A stretch of 36,869 nt of DNA from Pseudomonadota bacterium (GCA_018240745.1 JAFEFF010000134.1:1-36869); one strand, 5' to 3'; shown: positions 26,223-35,341, counted from the first letter of the stretch. Program-made: numbers and translations. The notes: generated by a model not told the origin, from the sequence alone.

Positions 26223-27629
26223 ATGGCTGAGCTTTCCGCCAAGGTGCTGGTCGTAGGCGGTGGTCCCGGCGGCTACGTCACGGCCATCCGCGCCGGCCAG
26301 CTCGGTCTCGACGTCGTCCTGGTCGAGCAGGACGGACGCGAGGGCGGGCTGGGCGGCACCTGCCTCAATGTCGGCTGCATCCCCTCGAAAGCAATCATCC
26401 ACGCGGCCGACGCCTTCCATCACGCGCGTGAGCAGGCAATGTCGGCGCCGTTCGGCATTCGTGTCGAACGGCCGACCGTCGACTTTGCCCGCACCGTCGA
26501 ATGGAAGGACGGCATCGTCGGCCGTCTCACCAGCGGAGTCGCTGCGCTGCTGAAGCGGCACAAGGTCAAGATCATCCACGGCCATGCCGAGATGCTCGAC
26601 GGCAAGACCTGCAGGGTCGATGCCGATACCGGGCCGCAGACGGTGCGGGCCGAGCATGTCGTGCTCGCGACAGGATCGGAATCGGCCAGCCTGCCGGTGC
26701 TGCCGTTCGGCGGCCCGGTGATTTCCTCGACCGACGCCCTGTCGCTGCCGGCGGTGCCCGGGCGGCTGGCGGTGGTGGGCGCGGGCTATATCGGCCTGGA
26801 GCTCGGCACGGCCTTCGCCAAGCTCGGCTCCAAGGTTACCGTCGTCGAAGCCGAGGACCGCATCCTGCCGGCTTATGACGCCGAGCTGACGCGGCCGGTG
26901 GCCCGCCGCCTGAAAGCGCTGGGAATCGAGGTCCTGACCGGCGCCAGGGCCTCCGGCCTGTCGGACGGCGGCAAGGGACTGCGTGTCTCTCGGCAGGGCG
27001 GCGCGGGGCGTGACATCCCGGCCGACAAGATTCTCGTCGCCACCGGGCGGCGCGCGCGGACAGCGGGCCTCGGCCTCGACCGGCTCGATCTGACGATGAA
27101 CGGCGCCTTCGTGCGGATCGACGAACGCTGCGCCACGTCGATGTACAACGTGTGGGCGGTCGGCGATCTGACCGGCGAGCCGATGCTGGCCCACCGCGCC
27201 ATGGCGCAGGGCGTGGTGGTCGCCGAGATCATCGCCGGGCAGCATCGCGTATTCGATCCGGCCGCGATCCCGGCGGTGTGCTTCACCGATCCGGAGATCG
27301 TCACCGTCGGCCTGACGCCCGAGGCCGCCCGCGCCGCCGCGCACGACGTGCACGTCGGGATGTTTCCGCTGTCGGCCAACGGGCGCGCCCTGACGCTCGG
27401 CGCCGAGGATGGCTTCGTGCGCGTGACGGCGCGGGCCGACAACCACCTGGTGCTCGGCATCGCCGCGGTCGGTGCCGGCGTGTCGGAACTGTCCAGTACC
27501 TTCGGCCTGGCGCTCGAGATGGGCGCGCGGCTGGAGGACATCGGCGGCACCATCCACGCCCATCCGACGCTTGGCGAGGCATTCCACGAAGCGAGCTTGC
27601 GCGCCCTGGGCGAGGCGCTTCACATTTAG
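26223..27629 (+). CDS. lpdV: Dihydrolipoyl dehydrogenase (E3) of the branched-chain complex
   Basis: FAD-dependent disulfide oxidoreductase (468 residues) that re-oxidises the dihydrolipoyl group of E2 with NAD+. The FAD-binding GGGPGG is at residues 12-17 and the redox disulfide [14 protein letters not shown] has Cys47 and Cys52. An NAD-binding [12 protein letters not shown] follows, then the second FAD motif VWAVGDLTG and the C-terminal catalytic HAHPTLGEA histidine-glutamate pair. Its place directly after E2 marks it as the complex-specific E3. The ATG at 26223 lies one base after the E2 stop. A long palindromic repeat right after the gene probably ends the transcript. Confidence 0.94.
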   Translation: MAELSAKVLVVGGGPGGYVTAIRAGQLGLDVVLVEQDGREGGLGGTCLNVGCIPSKAIIHAADAFHHAREQAMSAPFGIRVERPTVDFARTVEWKDGIVGRLTSGVAALLKRHKVKIIHGHAEMLDGKTCRVDADTGPQTVRAEHVVLATGSESASLPVLPFGGPVISSTDALSLPAVPGRLAVVGAGYIGLELGTAFAKLGSKVTVVEAEDRILPAYDAELTRPVARRLKALGIEVLTGARASGLSDGGKGLRVSRQGGAGRDIPADKILVATGRRARTAGLGLDRLDLTMNGAFVRIDERCATSMYNVWAVGDLTGEPMLAHRAMAQGVVVAEIIAGQHRVFDPAAIPAVCFTDPEIVTVGLTPEAARAAAHDVHVGMFPLSANGRALTLGAEDGFVRVTARADNHLVLGIAAVGAGVSELSSTFGLALEMGARLEDIGGTIHAHPTLGEAFHEASLRALGEALHI

Positions 27630-27636
27630 CCCGTCT

Positions 27637-27757
27637 GTCGTCCCGACCCAAGCCGAGCGAAGCGAGGCGCAGCGGAGGGACCTTTTCTCGGCGGCTGGCG
27701 GCTGATTGCTGAAAAAAGGTCCCGCCACGGGGCGCTTCGCGCTTCGGTCGGGACGAC
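27637..27757. repeat. 121-bp palindromic repeat element, copy 1
   Basis: A nested inverted repeat. The outer arms GTCGTCCCGACC (27637-27648) and GGTCGGGACGAC (27746-27757) pair perfectly, the middle arms are imperfect (GCGAAGCG against CGCTTCGCG), and the inner arms GGGACCTTTTCTC (27677-27689) and GAAAAAAGGTCCC (27711-27723) pair at 12 of 13 positions. The blocks GGAG-GACCTT-TCTC, GCGCTTCGCGCT and GACGACGGGG recur at 33876-33980, so this is a dispersed family. It directly follows the bkd operon and can act as its terminator. Confidence 0.7.
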
Positions 27758-27845
27758 GGGGGCTCGTAGATGTTGCATCCGTTCGGTTGATCGGGCCCAA
27801 TCGCGGCCGGCGGCGAGACCGACCAACAAGGCGAGAGGAACGACC

Positions 27846-28613
27846 ATGCGGCAGAACAAGATCAAGCAGATGTGGAAGGCCGGGAAGTGCCCGACGCTGG
27901 GCTGGCTGTCGATCTCCCACGGAATGACCGCGGAGGCCATGGCGCGCCAGGGATTCGACGCCCTGTGCGTCGACCTGCAGCATGGCACGTCCGAGATGAA
28001 GGACGTGGCGCCGCTGCTGCAGGCGATCTCGCAGACCGACACCGTGCCGGTCGTGCGCGTCGCCTGGAACGACCCCGCCGCCATCATGAAGGCCCTGGAC
28101 CTCGGCGCCTACGCCATCATCGTGCCGCTGGTCAACAACGCCGAGGAAGCCGCCAAGGCGGTGGCCGCCTGCCGCTATCCGCCCGTCGGCATGCGCTCCA
28201 ACGGGCCCGTGCGCGCCGTGCACTATGGCGGCGCGGACTACGTGGCCAATGCCAACAACGAGATCGTCGTCATGGCCATGATCGAGACCAAGGAAGGCAT
28301 TGCCAACCTCGACGCGATCTGCGCCACGCCGGGCCTCGACGCCGTCTATATCGGGCCCGCGGACCTGTCGTTCGCCCTGGGTCTGGCGCCGCGCGGCGAC
28401 AACCCCGATCCGCTGCACATGGCCACCTGCGACAAGATCCTGGCGGCGGCGCACAAGGCCGGCATCAAGTGCGTCATGCACTGCGCCAGCGCCGCGTTCG
28501 CGGCCGGTGCGGTCAAGCGCGGCTTCGACATGGTGATGCTGACCGGTGACCTGGCGTGCATGATCGCCGGCGCACGCGCGCAGCTCGAGGAGCTGAAGGC
28601 CAAGACGGCCTAA
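27846..28613 (+). CDS. HpcH/HpaI-family class II aldolase
   Basis: A 255-residue TIM-barrel aldolase of the HpcH/HpaI family, metal-dependent enzymes that cleave or form 4-hydroxy-2-oxo acids (pyruvate aldolases), also seen in macrolide or sugar-acid degradation. Conserved residues match the family: His46 (DLQHG), Arg71 (VVRVAW), Glu147 (MIETKEG) and Asp173 (IGPADLS). The ATG at 27846 is preceded by GAGAGGAAC. It stands alone between the bkd repeat and the convergent efflux operon, 16 bp from the emrB-like gene end. Substrate not assignable. Confidence 0.9.
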   Translation: MRQNKIKQMWKAGKCPTLGWLSISHGMTAEAMARQGFDALCVDLQHGTSEMKDVAPLLQAISQTDTVPVVRVAWNDPAAIMKALDLGAYAIIVPLVNNAEEAAKAVAACRYPPVGMRSNGPVRAVHYGGADYVANANNEIVVMAMIETKEGIANLDAICATPGLDAVYIGPADLSFALGLAPRGDNPDPLHMATCDKILAAAHKAGIKCVMHCASAAFAAGAVKRGFDMVMLTGDLACMIAGARAQLEELKAKTA

Positions 28614-28629
28614 GTCGATTCGCTGCGCC

Positions 28630-30192
28630 CTAATCCGCCGCTACGGGCCCGCCGCCGCTGATCGAGCGGCGGGCGAGCCAGACCAGCGGGATGCAGGCGA
28701 GGGCGAGCCAGCCGGACAGCCAGAAGATGTCGTTGGACGACAGAAGGTAGGCCTGCTGCACCAGGCCGTTGGCCAGCATACCATAAGCCTTCGTGCCCGC
28801 GACGCCGTGCTCGTGCAGGCGGGTCAATGCATCGGTCATGGCGGGATTGTAGGCGGTCGAGAAGTCGCTGAGTCGGCTCTGGTGGAGGGCCTCGCGGCGG
28901 TCCCACAGGACAGTGGTGAAGGAGATCGCGAACGAGCCGCCGGTGATGCGCGCGAAGTTCGACAGGCCGGTGGCCGCGGGAATGCGCGGCGGGGCGATGC
29001 CGTCCAGCACGATGGTGACGAGGGCGACGAAGAACAGGCCGATCGAGATGCCCTGGACCAGCGACGGCAGCGCGAAATCCCAGAAGGTGCCGTTCTGCAC
29101 CAGGCCCGAGCGCATGAAGGACGACACGGCGAAGGCGATGAAGGCGACCGACGCCGTGATGCGCGTGTCGACGTGGGCGAGGAACCTCGCCATGAACAGC
29201 GTCGCAACGATCGCCACGACACCGCTCGGTGCCGCGACAAGACCGGCCCAGGTCGCCGTGTAGGCGACGTTGTTCTGCAGCCACAGCGGCATCAGCAGCG
29301 TGTTGCCCATGAACACGGCGTACATCAGGCAGAAGGCGAGGGTGCCGAAGGCGAAGTTGCGACCTTTGAAGAGCGAGAGGTCCACCACCGGATGCTCGTC
29401 GGTCAGCTCCCAGATGATCCAGACGGCGAAGGCCAGGACCGCCACGATCGCCAGCACGACGATCAAGGTCGAGTCCAGCCAGTCGAGATCCTTGCCCTTG
29501 TCGAGGAGTGCCTGCAGCGCGGCAACCCAGACGACCAGCAGCACCAGCCCGACCTTGTCGATCGGCAGCTTGCGCGTCGGCGTCTCGCGGTCGCGCAGGT
29601 TGATCCAGCACAGTGCCGCTGCGCCCAGGCCGAGCGGCACGTTGATCAGGAAGATCCAGCCCCAGTAGTAGTTGTCGGAGATCCAGCCGCCCAGGATCGG
29701 GCCGATGACCGGCGCCACCAGCGTGGTCATCGACCAGATGCCGAGTGCGAGCGGGCGCTGGCGCTGCGGGAAGATGCCCATCAGCAGCGCCTGCGAACCC
29801 GGGATCATCGGACCCGACAGCATGCCCTGCAGCACGCGGAACAGGATCAGCGCCGGCAGGCTCCAGGCGATGCCGCACATGAAGGAGGCGGCGGTGAAGC
29901 CTGCCACGGCGAAGATGAACGTGCGCACCACGCCATAGCGGCCCATCAGCCAGCCGGTCAGCGGCACGCCGACGCCGTTGGCCGCGGCAAAGCCGGTGAT
30001 CATCCAGGTGCCCTGGTTGGTGGAGGTCCCGAGATAGCCCGAGATGGTCGGCAGCGACACGTTGGCGATCGTCGCGTCGAGCACCTGCATGAAGGTCACG
30101 ACGGCGAGCGCCAGGGCGGTGACCCAGCGCTTGCTGCCCTCCAGAGGGGGCGGTCCGGCGTGGCCGCCAGGTCCTGGGGAAGGCCGGGCCAT
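28630..30192 (-). CDS. emrB: DHA2-family (EmrB-type) multidrug MFS transporter
   Basis: Inner-membrane proton-driven drug exporter of 520 residues with 14 predicted helices. The DHA2 signatures are LDATIANVSLPTISG in helix 1, a GRYGVVRTF loop (motif A), the motif C region (VAPVIGPILGGWI) and WGWIFLINVPLG after it. It forms a tripartite pump with the EmrA-like adaptor and the NodT-type outer-membrane factor encoded just upstream in the same operon. The ATG at 30192 is 2 bp from the adaptor's stop codon. It is the last gene of the operon; specific drugs cannot be predicted. Confidence 0.92.
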   Translation of the reverse strand: MARPSPGPGGHAGPPPLEGSKRWVTALALAVVTFMQVLDATIANVSLPTISGYLGTSTNQGTWMITGFAAANGVGVPLTGWLMGRYGVVRTFIFAVAGFTAASFMCGIAWSLPALILFRVLQGMLSGPMIPGSQALLMGIFPQRQRPLALGIWSMTTLVAPVIGPILGGWISDNYYWGWIFLINVPLGLGAAALCWINLRDRETPTRKLPIDKVGLVLLVVWVAALQALLDKGKDLDWLDSTLIVVLAIVAVLAFAVWIIWELTDEHPVVDLSLFKGRNFAFGTLAFCLMYAVFMGNTLLMPLWLQNNVAYTATWAGLVAAPSGVVAIVATLFMARFLAHVDTRITASVAFIAFAVSSFMRSGLVQNGTFWDFALPSLVQGISIGLFFVALVTIVLDGIAPPRIPAATGLSNFARITGGSFAISFTTVLWDRREALHQSRLSDFSTAYNPAMTDALTRLHEHGVAGTKAYGMLANGLVQQAYLLSSNDIFWLSGWLALACIPLVWLARRSISGGGPVAAD

Positions 30193-30194
30193 GG

Positions 30195-31457
30195 TCAGTC
30201 GCCGCTATTGGCTTTGATGATCGTGTCGATCTCGCGCGCGACCTCGGCGGTGTCGCCGTCGCCCGGATCGCCCTTGAGATCGCGCAATGGCTGCGGCGAG
30301 GCCGTCATCGAGCCCGACTTGTCGCGGATATCGAGCGTCACGTCGACCGAGAGGCCGACCCGCAGCGGGTGCTTCGCAAGCTCCGCGGGATCGAGCGCGA
30401 TGCGGACCGGCACGCGCTGCACGATCTTGATCCAGTTGCCGGTGGCGTTCTGCGGCGGCAGCAGCGCGAAGGCATTGCCGCTGCCCGCGCCGAGGCCGAC
30501 CACGGTGCCGTGATAGGTGACGTCCGAGCCGTAGAAGTCGGACACGACCGTCGCCTTCTGGCCGAGACGGACGTCGGCGAGCTGGACCTCCTTGAAGTTG
30601 GCGTCGATCCACACCGTGTCGAGCGGCACGATCGCCATCAGCGGCGCGCCGGCGGCGATGTGCTGGCCGATCTGCACGCTGCGCTGCGCGACGATGCCGT
30701 CGACCGGGGCGCGGATCTCCATGCGGGCCAGCTTGATCGCCGCCTGGCGCAGCCGGGCGGCGGAGGCGAGCACATCGGGATTGTGGGGGATGTCGGTGCC
30801 CTGGACGGCGGCCAGCGCCTGGGCGAGGTTGCTTTGCGCCGCCTGCACCGCGGCGGTCGCCGCGACGACCCCGTCGCGCGCATGCGCCAGCTCCTCGAAC
30901 GACACCGCCTTGCCCGCCCTCTCGCGGCGCTTCAGGTCGCTCGCGGCCTGCGAGCGCGTCACTTCCGCCGACTGGAGCTGGGCGCGGGCCTGGTCGACGC
31001 GGGCGAAGGCGGTGCGCACCATGCGCACGGTATGGGCAAGGTCCGCCTTCGCGGCATCGAGCGCCACGTCCGCCTCGACCGGATCGAGCGAGAGCAGGAG
31101 CTGGCCGCGCTTCACGGCCTGGGTGTTGTCGGCCCGAAGGCCGATCACCGTGCCGGTCTCGCGCGCCGTCACCGCGACGAGATCGCCGCCGACATAGGCA
31201 TCGTCGGTCGACACGACCCAGATCGCGTAGGTGAACCAGTAGTAGGCGAAGGCCGCACCGGCCACGATGACCACGAGGGCGAGCGCGACCAGGCCGAAGC
31301 GACGGTTGCGGCGCTTCCGCCGGACATACGGCATACCCGGCGACGGCGCGTCCGGCGCACGCATCGCATCCGGTGCGCGCGGCAGGCTGGTGGGCGGCGG
31401 CGGATTGGCGGGCGTCGAGTTTTCCGCCTGCCCCTCGATGCGGGAAGGTTCGTTCAT
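30195..31457 (-). CDS. emrA: EmrA-type periplasmic adaptor (HlyD family)
   Basis: Membrane fusion protein of 420 residues. It has a Pro-rich basic cytosolic head (1-53), a single helix (about 54-74), then the TDDAYVGGDLV beta strand, a lipoyl half-motif, a long alpha-helical coiled-coil hairpin (about 135-235), and the second lipoyl half (MEIRAPVDGIVAQRSVQIGQ). A C-terminal beta-barrel domain precedes an acidic tail. It links the EmrB-like pump to the outer-membrane channel. The ATG at 31457 overlaps the upstream gene's stop as ATGA. Confidence 0.92.
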   Translation of the reverse strand: MNEPSRIEGQAENSTPANPPPPTSLPRAPDAMRAPDAPSPGMPYVRRKRRNRRFGLVALALVVIVAGAAFAYYWFTYAIWVVSTDDAYVGGDLVAVTARETGTVIGLRADNTQAVKRGQLLLSLDPVEADVALDAAKADLAHTVRMVRTAFARVDQARAQLQSAEVTRSQAASDLKRRERAGKAVSFEELAHARDGVVAATAAVQAAQSNLAQALAAVQGTDIPHNPDVLASAARLRQAAIKLARMEIRAPVDGIVAQRSVQIGQHIAAGAPLMAIVPLDTVWIDANFKEVQLADVRLGQKATVVSDFYGSDVTYHGTVVGLGAGSGNAFALLPPQNATGNWIKIVQRVPVRIALDPAELAKHPLRVGLSVDVTLDIRDKSGSMTASPQPLRDLKGDPGDGDTAEVAREIDTIIKANSGD

Positions 31458-32911
31458 GGCTTGGCTCCCGGCGCACTCGACACGCCTTGAAGGGAGGGGC
31501 TTGGGACAGATGATGACGGCGGCGGCGTGAATCCGCCACCCAGCGCCATGACCAGCGTCACGCGCGCCGACAGGAGATCGGCGTTGAGCGTCGCCGACTG
31601 CCGCTGGGCGCGGATCACGAGGTCTTCGGCGCTCAGCACGTTGAGCTGGGGGATCAGGCCGCTGGTGTAACGCTCGCGCGCAAGGTCGAAGCTCGCCTGG
31701 GCGGCGCTCATGGCGGTCGACTGTTCGGCCAGCCGGCCCTGCGCGGCCCGTAGCGAGGTGATGGCGTCGGCCGCTTCCCTGACCGAGGTCACGACGGCCT
31801 GGTTGTAGTCGGCGATCGCGGCATCGACATCGGCGGTGGCGCCCGCGAGGTTGGCGCGCAGCTTGCCGGCATCGAAGATCGGCAGGTGGATCGCCGCTCC
31901 CACGCCGTATTGCACGGCATTGGCCGCCAGCAGCGGACCGACGCCCGAAATCGCCGCGACGCCGACCAGGCCCAGCAGGTTGATGTCGGGATAGAACGCG
32001 CGGCGCGCGACCTCGCGGCCCTTCGCGGCTGTCTCGATGCGCGCCTGGGCGGCGGCGATATCGGCCCGCCGTGCCAGGAGATCGGCCGGAAGGATCTCGG
32101 GCAGCGTCAGCGCTGTGATGGCGAGCTGCGGCTTGTCGAGCGCGTAGGCGTCGGCGCCGCGGCCGATCAGCAGGGCGATCTGATGCACGGCCGTTTCACG
32201 CACGGCGCGGGCCAGCACGAGGTCCTGGCGGGCGAAGGCGGCGAGCGCGCGCGACTGCTGCTGGGCCGCCTCGGTTTCCAGCCCCGAGCTGACGCGGTCG
32301 GTCGTCAGCTTCAGGATGTCCTGCTGCTGCGTCACCGTCTGCTCGGCGACGGCGACGAGATCGCGCGCCCGTCCGTAGGCGATATAGGCCTGGGTCACCG
32401 AGCCCGCGAGCACCAGCCGCGCCGCCAGGGCGTCGAGCGCCGCCGCTTGCGCCGCCGCCCGGGCGCGGTCGATCTGCGCCTGCTGCTTGCCGAAGAAGTC
32501 GAGCGACCAGGTGAGGTTGGCCTGGACCGAGCCGATCCAGTTGCCGTGGCCGCCGAGCGGCGGCGGGTAGATGTAGTTGGCGCTGAGCCGCTGCAAGGTC
32601 TCGTTGCCGTCGAGGTTCACCTGCGGATAGAGCTGCGAGCGCGCCGCCGAAACCTGAGCCTGCGCCGCGCGGACCCGGGCGAGGGCGGCAGCGAGGGTGG
32701 GGCTTCCGGCCAGCGCCTCGCCGACCAGCCGGTCGAGCTGTGGATCGCCGAATTCCATCCACCATCGTTCCGAGATCGACGGCATTGCCTCGCTCGCCAG
32801 GCCGAGCGATGTCGCGGCGAGGGGCGTCTCGCTTTGCGTCGTCGGAGGCGCGGGGACGCAGCCAGCCGCGAGCAGCGGCGCCGACAGGAGGATCGACGCG
32901 AGGCTCTTCAT
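31454..32911 (-). CDS. NodT-family outer-membrane efflux lipoprotein
   Basis: TolC-like outer-membrane factor of 485 residues with a lipoprotein signal peptide: the lipobox LLAAGC places the lipidated cysteine at residue 18. It shows the RND/NodT family pattern of two repeats of long helices, with WWMEFGDPQLDRLV near residue 50, SLDFFGKQQAQID and, in the second repeat, LPARRADIAAAQARI-type and LPIFDAGKLRANL sequences. The tail is Pro/Ser-rich. The ATG at 32911 overlaps the marR stop by 4 bp and the end overlaps the emrA-like gene by 4 bp. Confidence 0.9.
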   Translation of the reverse strand: MKSLASILLSAPLLAAGCVPAPPTTQSETPLAATSLGLASEAMPSISERWWMEFGDPQLDRLVGEALAGSPTLAAALARVRAAQAQVSAARSQLYPQVNLDGNETLQRLSANYIYPPPLGGHGNWIGSVQANLTWSLDFFGKQQAQIDRARAAAQAAALDALAARLVLAGSVTQAYIAYGRARDLVAVAEQTVTQQQDILKLTTDRVSSGLETEAAQQQSRALAAFARQDLVLARAVRETAVHQIALLIGRGADAYALDKPQLAITALTLPEILPADLLARRADIAAAQARIETAAKGREVARRAFYPDINLLGLVGVAAISGVGPLLAANAVQYGVGAAIHLPIFDAGKLRANLAGATADVDAAIADYNQAVVTSVREAADAITSLRAAQGRLAEQSTAMSAAQASFDLARERYTSGLIPQLNVLSAEDLVIRAQRQSATLNADLLSARVTLVMALGGGFTPPPSSSVPSPSLQGVSSAPGAKP

Positions 32912-33435
32912 CGCGCGGCTTTCTTCCGGACGGCCTTCGTCCGCAGCGCATTCTTCCTGGCAGGGTTGCCGGCCAGGCCGACGGGTCGGGCCTCGATCAG
33001 ACCGATCATGCGCGTCGTGAGCTTTACCCAGGTCCTGAGCTCCTCGTTGGAGAAGTCGACAAGGGCGACGTTCAGGAAATCGACGACACGGCTCTTCAGC
33101 GAATCGGCGAGCGCGCGGCCGTCGGCGGTGAGCACGAGATTGACGATGCGCCGGTCGGCGGTATCGCGCCGCCGCCTGAGCAGGCCGCGCTTCTCGAGCT
33201 GGTCGACCAGCCGCGTCATCGCACCGGCATCGTGGCTCATCTGCCGCGCCATGTCCGCCGACGTGCGGGCCATGTCGCCGTACAGCAGCATCAGGATCGT
33301 CCACTGCGGATAGGTGATGTCGACCGGCGCAAACAGGGGCTCGTAGTGATCGGCGAAGGCATGGAGCAAGCGCCGCACGAGGTAGCTCGGCGAGCCGAGA
33401 GCGGTCAGGGTCCTCTCGTGGAAGTGCTGCTTCAT
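32908..33435 (-). CDS. MarR-family transcriptional regulator of the efflux operon
   Basis: Winged-helix repressor of 175 residues. The DNA-binding domain covers about residues 40-110, with the recognition region DMARQMSHDAGAMTRLVDQLEKRGLL and the wing DTADRRIVNLVLT. The C-terminal 25 residues are unusually rich in Lys, Arg and Ala (ARKNALRTKAVRKKAAR), perhaps adding unspecific DNA contact. It is the first gene of the efflux operon and presumably represses it until a drug or phenolic ligand binds. The ATG at 33435 has GAGGG 9 nt upstream; longer in-frame starts lack support. Confidence 0.9.
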   Translation of the reverse strand: MKQHFHERTLTALGSPSYLVRRLLHAFADHYEPLFAPVDITYPQWTILMLLYGDMARTSADMARQMSHDAGAMTRLVDQLEKRGLLRRRRDTADRRIVNLVLTADGRALADSLKSRVVDFLNVALVDFSNEELRTWVKLTTRMIGLIEARPVGLAGNPARKNALRTKAVRKKAAR

Positions 33436-33470
33436 CGGTCCGGCCCTCTGCGGCGCTGCATAAGTGCCGA

Positions 33471-33483
33471 GGCAATCATTGGC
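33471..33483. promoter_or_regulatory. Candidate MarR operator
   Basis: GGCAATCATTGGC is a near-perfect 13-bp palindrome with the core CAAT-C-ATTG, 36 bp upstream of the marR start. MarR proteins commonly bind short palindromes of this kind in their own promoter. No clear -35/-10 pair could be fixed around it. Confidence 0.3.
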
Positions 33484-33675
33484 GCAACAAATACTGCTCC
33501 GGCAACTATAAGCTGGCACCGCTGCTCTTCAAGCCGTCAATCTGGCGGCGGCGCGCCGTGGCAACACGTCTGAAACCGCCGTACGGCTGCGGGAGATTGG
33601 AGCGTGGCCGGGCCGGCCCTCGTTGTCTCACGGCCTTACGGTTCGAGACGGTGCTGACCGGGGGGATGTCGGGCC

Positions 33676-33816
33676 GATTTCCCGCTACCCGCTGCCGGCC
33701 CTCGGTCCCGCAGGACAGAGTCGGCAGCCCTACATACAGAATGGAAAGGTGATTCCCCCCCGAGTCCTTTGCCTGCGACTCCCTGACCGAGGGTCTGTTG
33801 CGGCCAGCGGGAAATC
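33676..33816. repeat. Long inverted repeat with two conserved blocks per arm
   Basis: The left arm is GATTTCCCGCT (33676-33686), 12 bp, then CCCTCGGTC (33699-33707). The right arm is its inverse: GACCGAGGG (33785-33793), 12 bp, then AGCGGGAAATC (33806-33816). The 12-bp spacers differ in sequence but have the same length. The 77-bp centre shows a further weak match (AGTCGGCAG against CTGCGACT). It looks like a decayed palindromic element or a miniature transposable element. Confidence 0.65.
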
Positions 33817-33875
33817 AGGAAATCGAGCCGACGGACTTCCGGCATCGTGCCCTCGGGGCAGGCTCCGTGCCGCGT

Positions 33876-33980
33876 GGAGAGACCTTCTCTCTGCGACAAG
33901 CCGCATATCGTTGAGAGAAGGCCCTCTCCGCTCCGCGCTTCGCGCTAAAGCGCTGGGATTACCCCGCGCGAGTCGAGACG
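33876..33980. repeat. Palindromic repeat element, copy 2 (partial)
   Basis: The inner arms GGAGAGACCTTCTCTC (33876-33891) and GAGAGAAGGCCCTCTCC (33913-33929) form a strong hairpin. The sequences GCGCTTCGCGCT and GACGACGGGG to the right match copy 1 at 27637-27757. The left outer arm seen in copy 1 is missing or diverged. This indicates a dispersed intergenic repeat family in the genome. Confidence 0.65.
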
Positions 33981-34053
33981 ACGGGGAATGACATATGCGA
34001 CAGCCCTCGCCCTGACAGGGTCTCCCCATCTCACAGGCCAAGGGAAGGGGTCC

Positions 34054-35271
34054 TCAGTAGGCGGCTTCGAGAAGCCGAAGGGCGTCGGCGATCTGGGCGT
34101 CCGGCGAGCGGGCGCCGGCATTCGCGTTGAAGTTCTTCACCGTGTCGGCCGCGATCTTCGGGAAATCCTCGCGCGGAATGTCGAGCTGGCGCACGCGGGT
34201 CGGCATGCCGAGCTTCGTATAGAGAGCGTCGAGCCGGTCGGCCACGGCGAGCGCGGCCGCACGGCCGTCCATGCCGTCGCGCCAGACCTCGAGCGCCGTC
34301 GCGATCTTCTTCGCTGCCGGCGCGTCGATCGTGTCCGATGTCCTGATGCGTGCCGCATGGATCGCCGAGGTCGATTCGCCCTGGCCGATCCTCGGATAGC
34401 GGATGTGGATGGCCGTCGAGATCGCGTAGTTGCCGGCGAAGGTCCGGCCGCGCAGCAGGCGACTCATGCCGTCGTCCTCGGCACGGTTGCGCAGGAAGGC
34501 GGCGACGCCGAGATCGATCAGCAGCGAAGAGTTGCCCGGCTCGTCGGGCAGGCGCTGGCAGGCGCGGTAGGCCAGCCGGAACGCCTGGTCGTCGTCGCCT
34601 TCGACCAGGGGATTGGAATCGAGCTGTGCCTTGGCCGCGACCGAGCCGGCGAACACCGTCGCCGCGGTGGAGCGGATCAGGTGCGCCGGGGTGGCAAGCA
34701 GGGCCTGCTCGTCGAGGAAGATCGAATGCGGTCGCGTCTTGGGATCGAAATACTCCATGCGATGATCGAGGTCCGGGTTCTTGAGCGCCGTTCCCGCCCG
34801 GTTCATCGCGCTGTTCGGCGTCGTCGGCACGTTGATGATCGGCGGCTTGGCGGCCAGCAGGCGCGGACTGTAGGCCGGCCGGCCTTCCGGATACTGCGTC
34901 ATGAGCTGGAACGGATCGGCCGCCTCGGCCATGAAGATCGCCACGCCGCGCGCGGCCATGATGACGCTGCCGCCGCCGACCGCGATCAGCAGATCGGCGT
35001 CGGCGGCAATGGCGGCGCCGGTCGCCGCGTGCACCGAGCTGTAGGTCGCATCGTTCTCGACCGCGTCGAAGACGCCGGCGTAAAGATCGCCCAGCGTCGC
35101 GGAGATGCGTGTAACCGTGTCGGTCCGCCGCGTGATGGACGGCGAGCAGATGACGAAGGCCCGCTTGGCGCCGGCGCGGGCCACCGCTTCCTCGAGGTTC
35201 TGCTCCAGGACCTGGCGGCCGCAGTAGAGACGCCACGGAAATCCCGCCGCCCTGAATCCGTTCGCGCTCAT
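34054..35271 (-). CDS. Iron-containing alcohol dehydrogenase-like protein, metal ligands not conserved
   Basis: A 405-residue protein of the Fe-ADH/maleylacetate reductase/dehydroquinate-synthase-like fold. The N-terminal nucleotide domain is intact, with VAVGGGSVIMAA-type sequence (GGGSV at 99-103) and VPTTPNSA at 149-155 in place of the usual TTAGTGSE. The helical half is unusual: where family members have the metal ligands Asp and His in a D-x-x-x-H motif, this protein has Thr205 and Gly209, and the later His residues also fail to align (YPRIGQGES region). It may therefore be metal-free, or act on other substrates as maleylacetate reductase-like enzymes do. ATG at 35271 has GGAGGAAGG just upstream. 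Longer in-frame starts run into the opposite gene. Confidence 0.75.
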   Translation of the reverse strand: MSANGFRAAGFPWRLYCGRQVLEQNLEEAVARAGAKRAFVICSPSITRRTDTVTRISATLGDLYAGVFDAVENDATYSSVHAATGAAIAADADLLIAVGGGSVIMAARGVAIFMAEAADPFQLMTQYPEGRPAYSPRLLAAKPPIINVPTTPNSAMNRAGTALKNPDLDHRMEYFDPKTRPHSIFLDEQALLATPAHLIRSTAATVFAGSVAAKAQLDSNPLVEGDDDQAFRLAYRACQRLPDEPGNSSLLIDLGVAAFLRNRAEDDGMSRLLRGRTFAGNYAISTAIHIRYPRIGQGESTSAIHAARIRTSDTIDAPAAKKIATALEVWRDGMDGRAAALAVADRLDALYTKLGMPTRVRQLDIPREDFPKIAADTVKNFNANAGARSPDAQIADALRLLEAAY

Positions 35272-35341
35272 TGGCCTTCCTCCATCTCGCATGATTGTGG
35301 GCGGGGTCGGGCGCACGGGTCCAGACCTGCGGCATTGCCTG

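Larger units (their letters stand above)
33436..34053. other. Gene-free region between marR and the Fe-ADH-like gene
   Basis: This 618-bp stretch has no convincing gene. It holds the marR upstream region (33436-33530) and two palindromic elements (33676-33816 and 33876-33980). Short open frames here run through the repeats and lack protein-like composition. Confidence 0.6.

Noticed and set aside
26208..28481. 757-residue open frame on the minus strand opposite lpdV and the aldolase
   Set aside because: It is antisense to lpdV and the aldolase, runs through the palindromic repeat and shows no family pattern.
33623..33991. Open frames of 80-120 residues in the gap upstream of marR
   Set aside because: They run through palindromic repeats on both strands and have no ribosome-binding site or recognisable motif.
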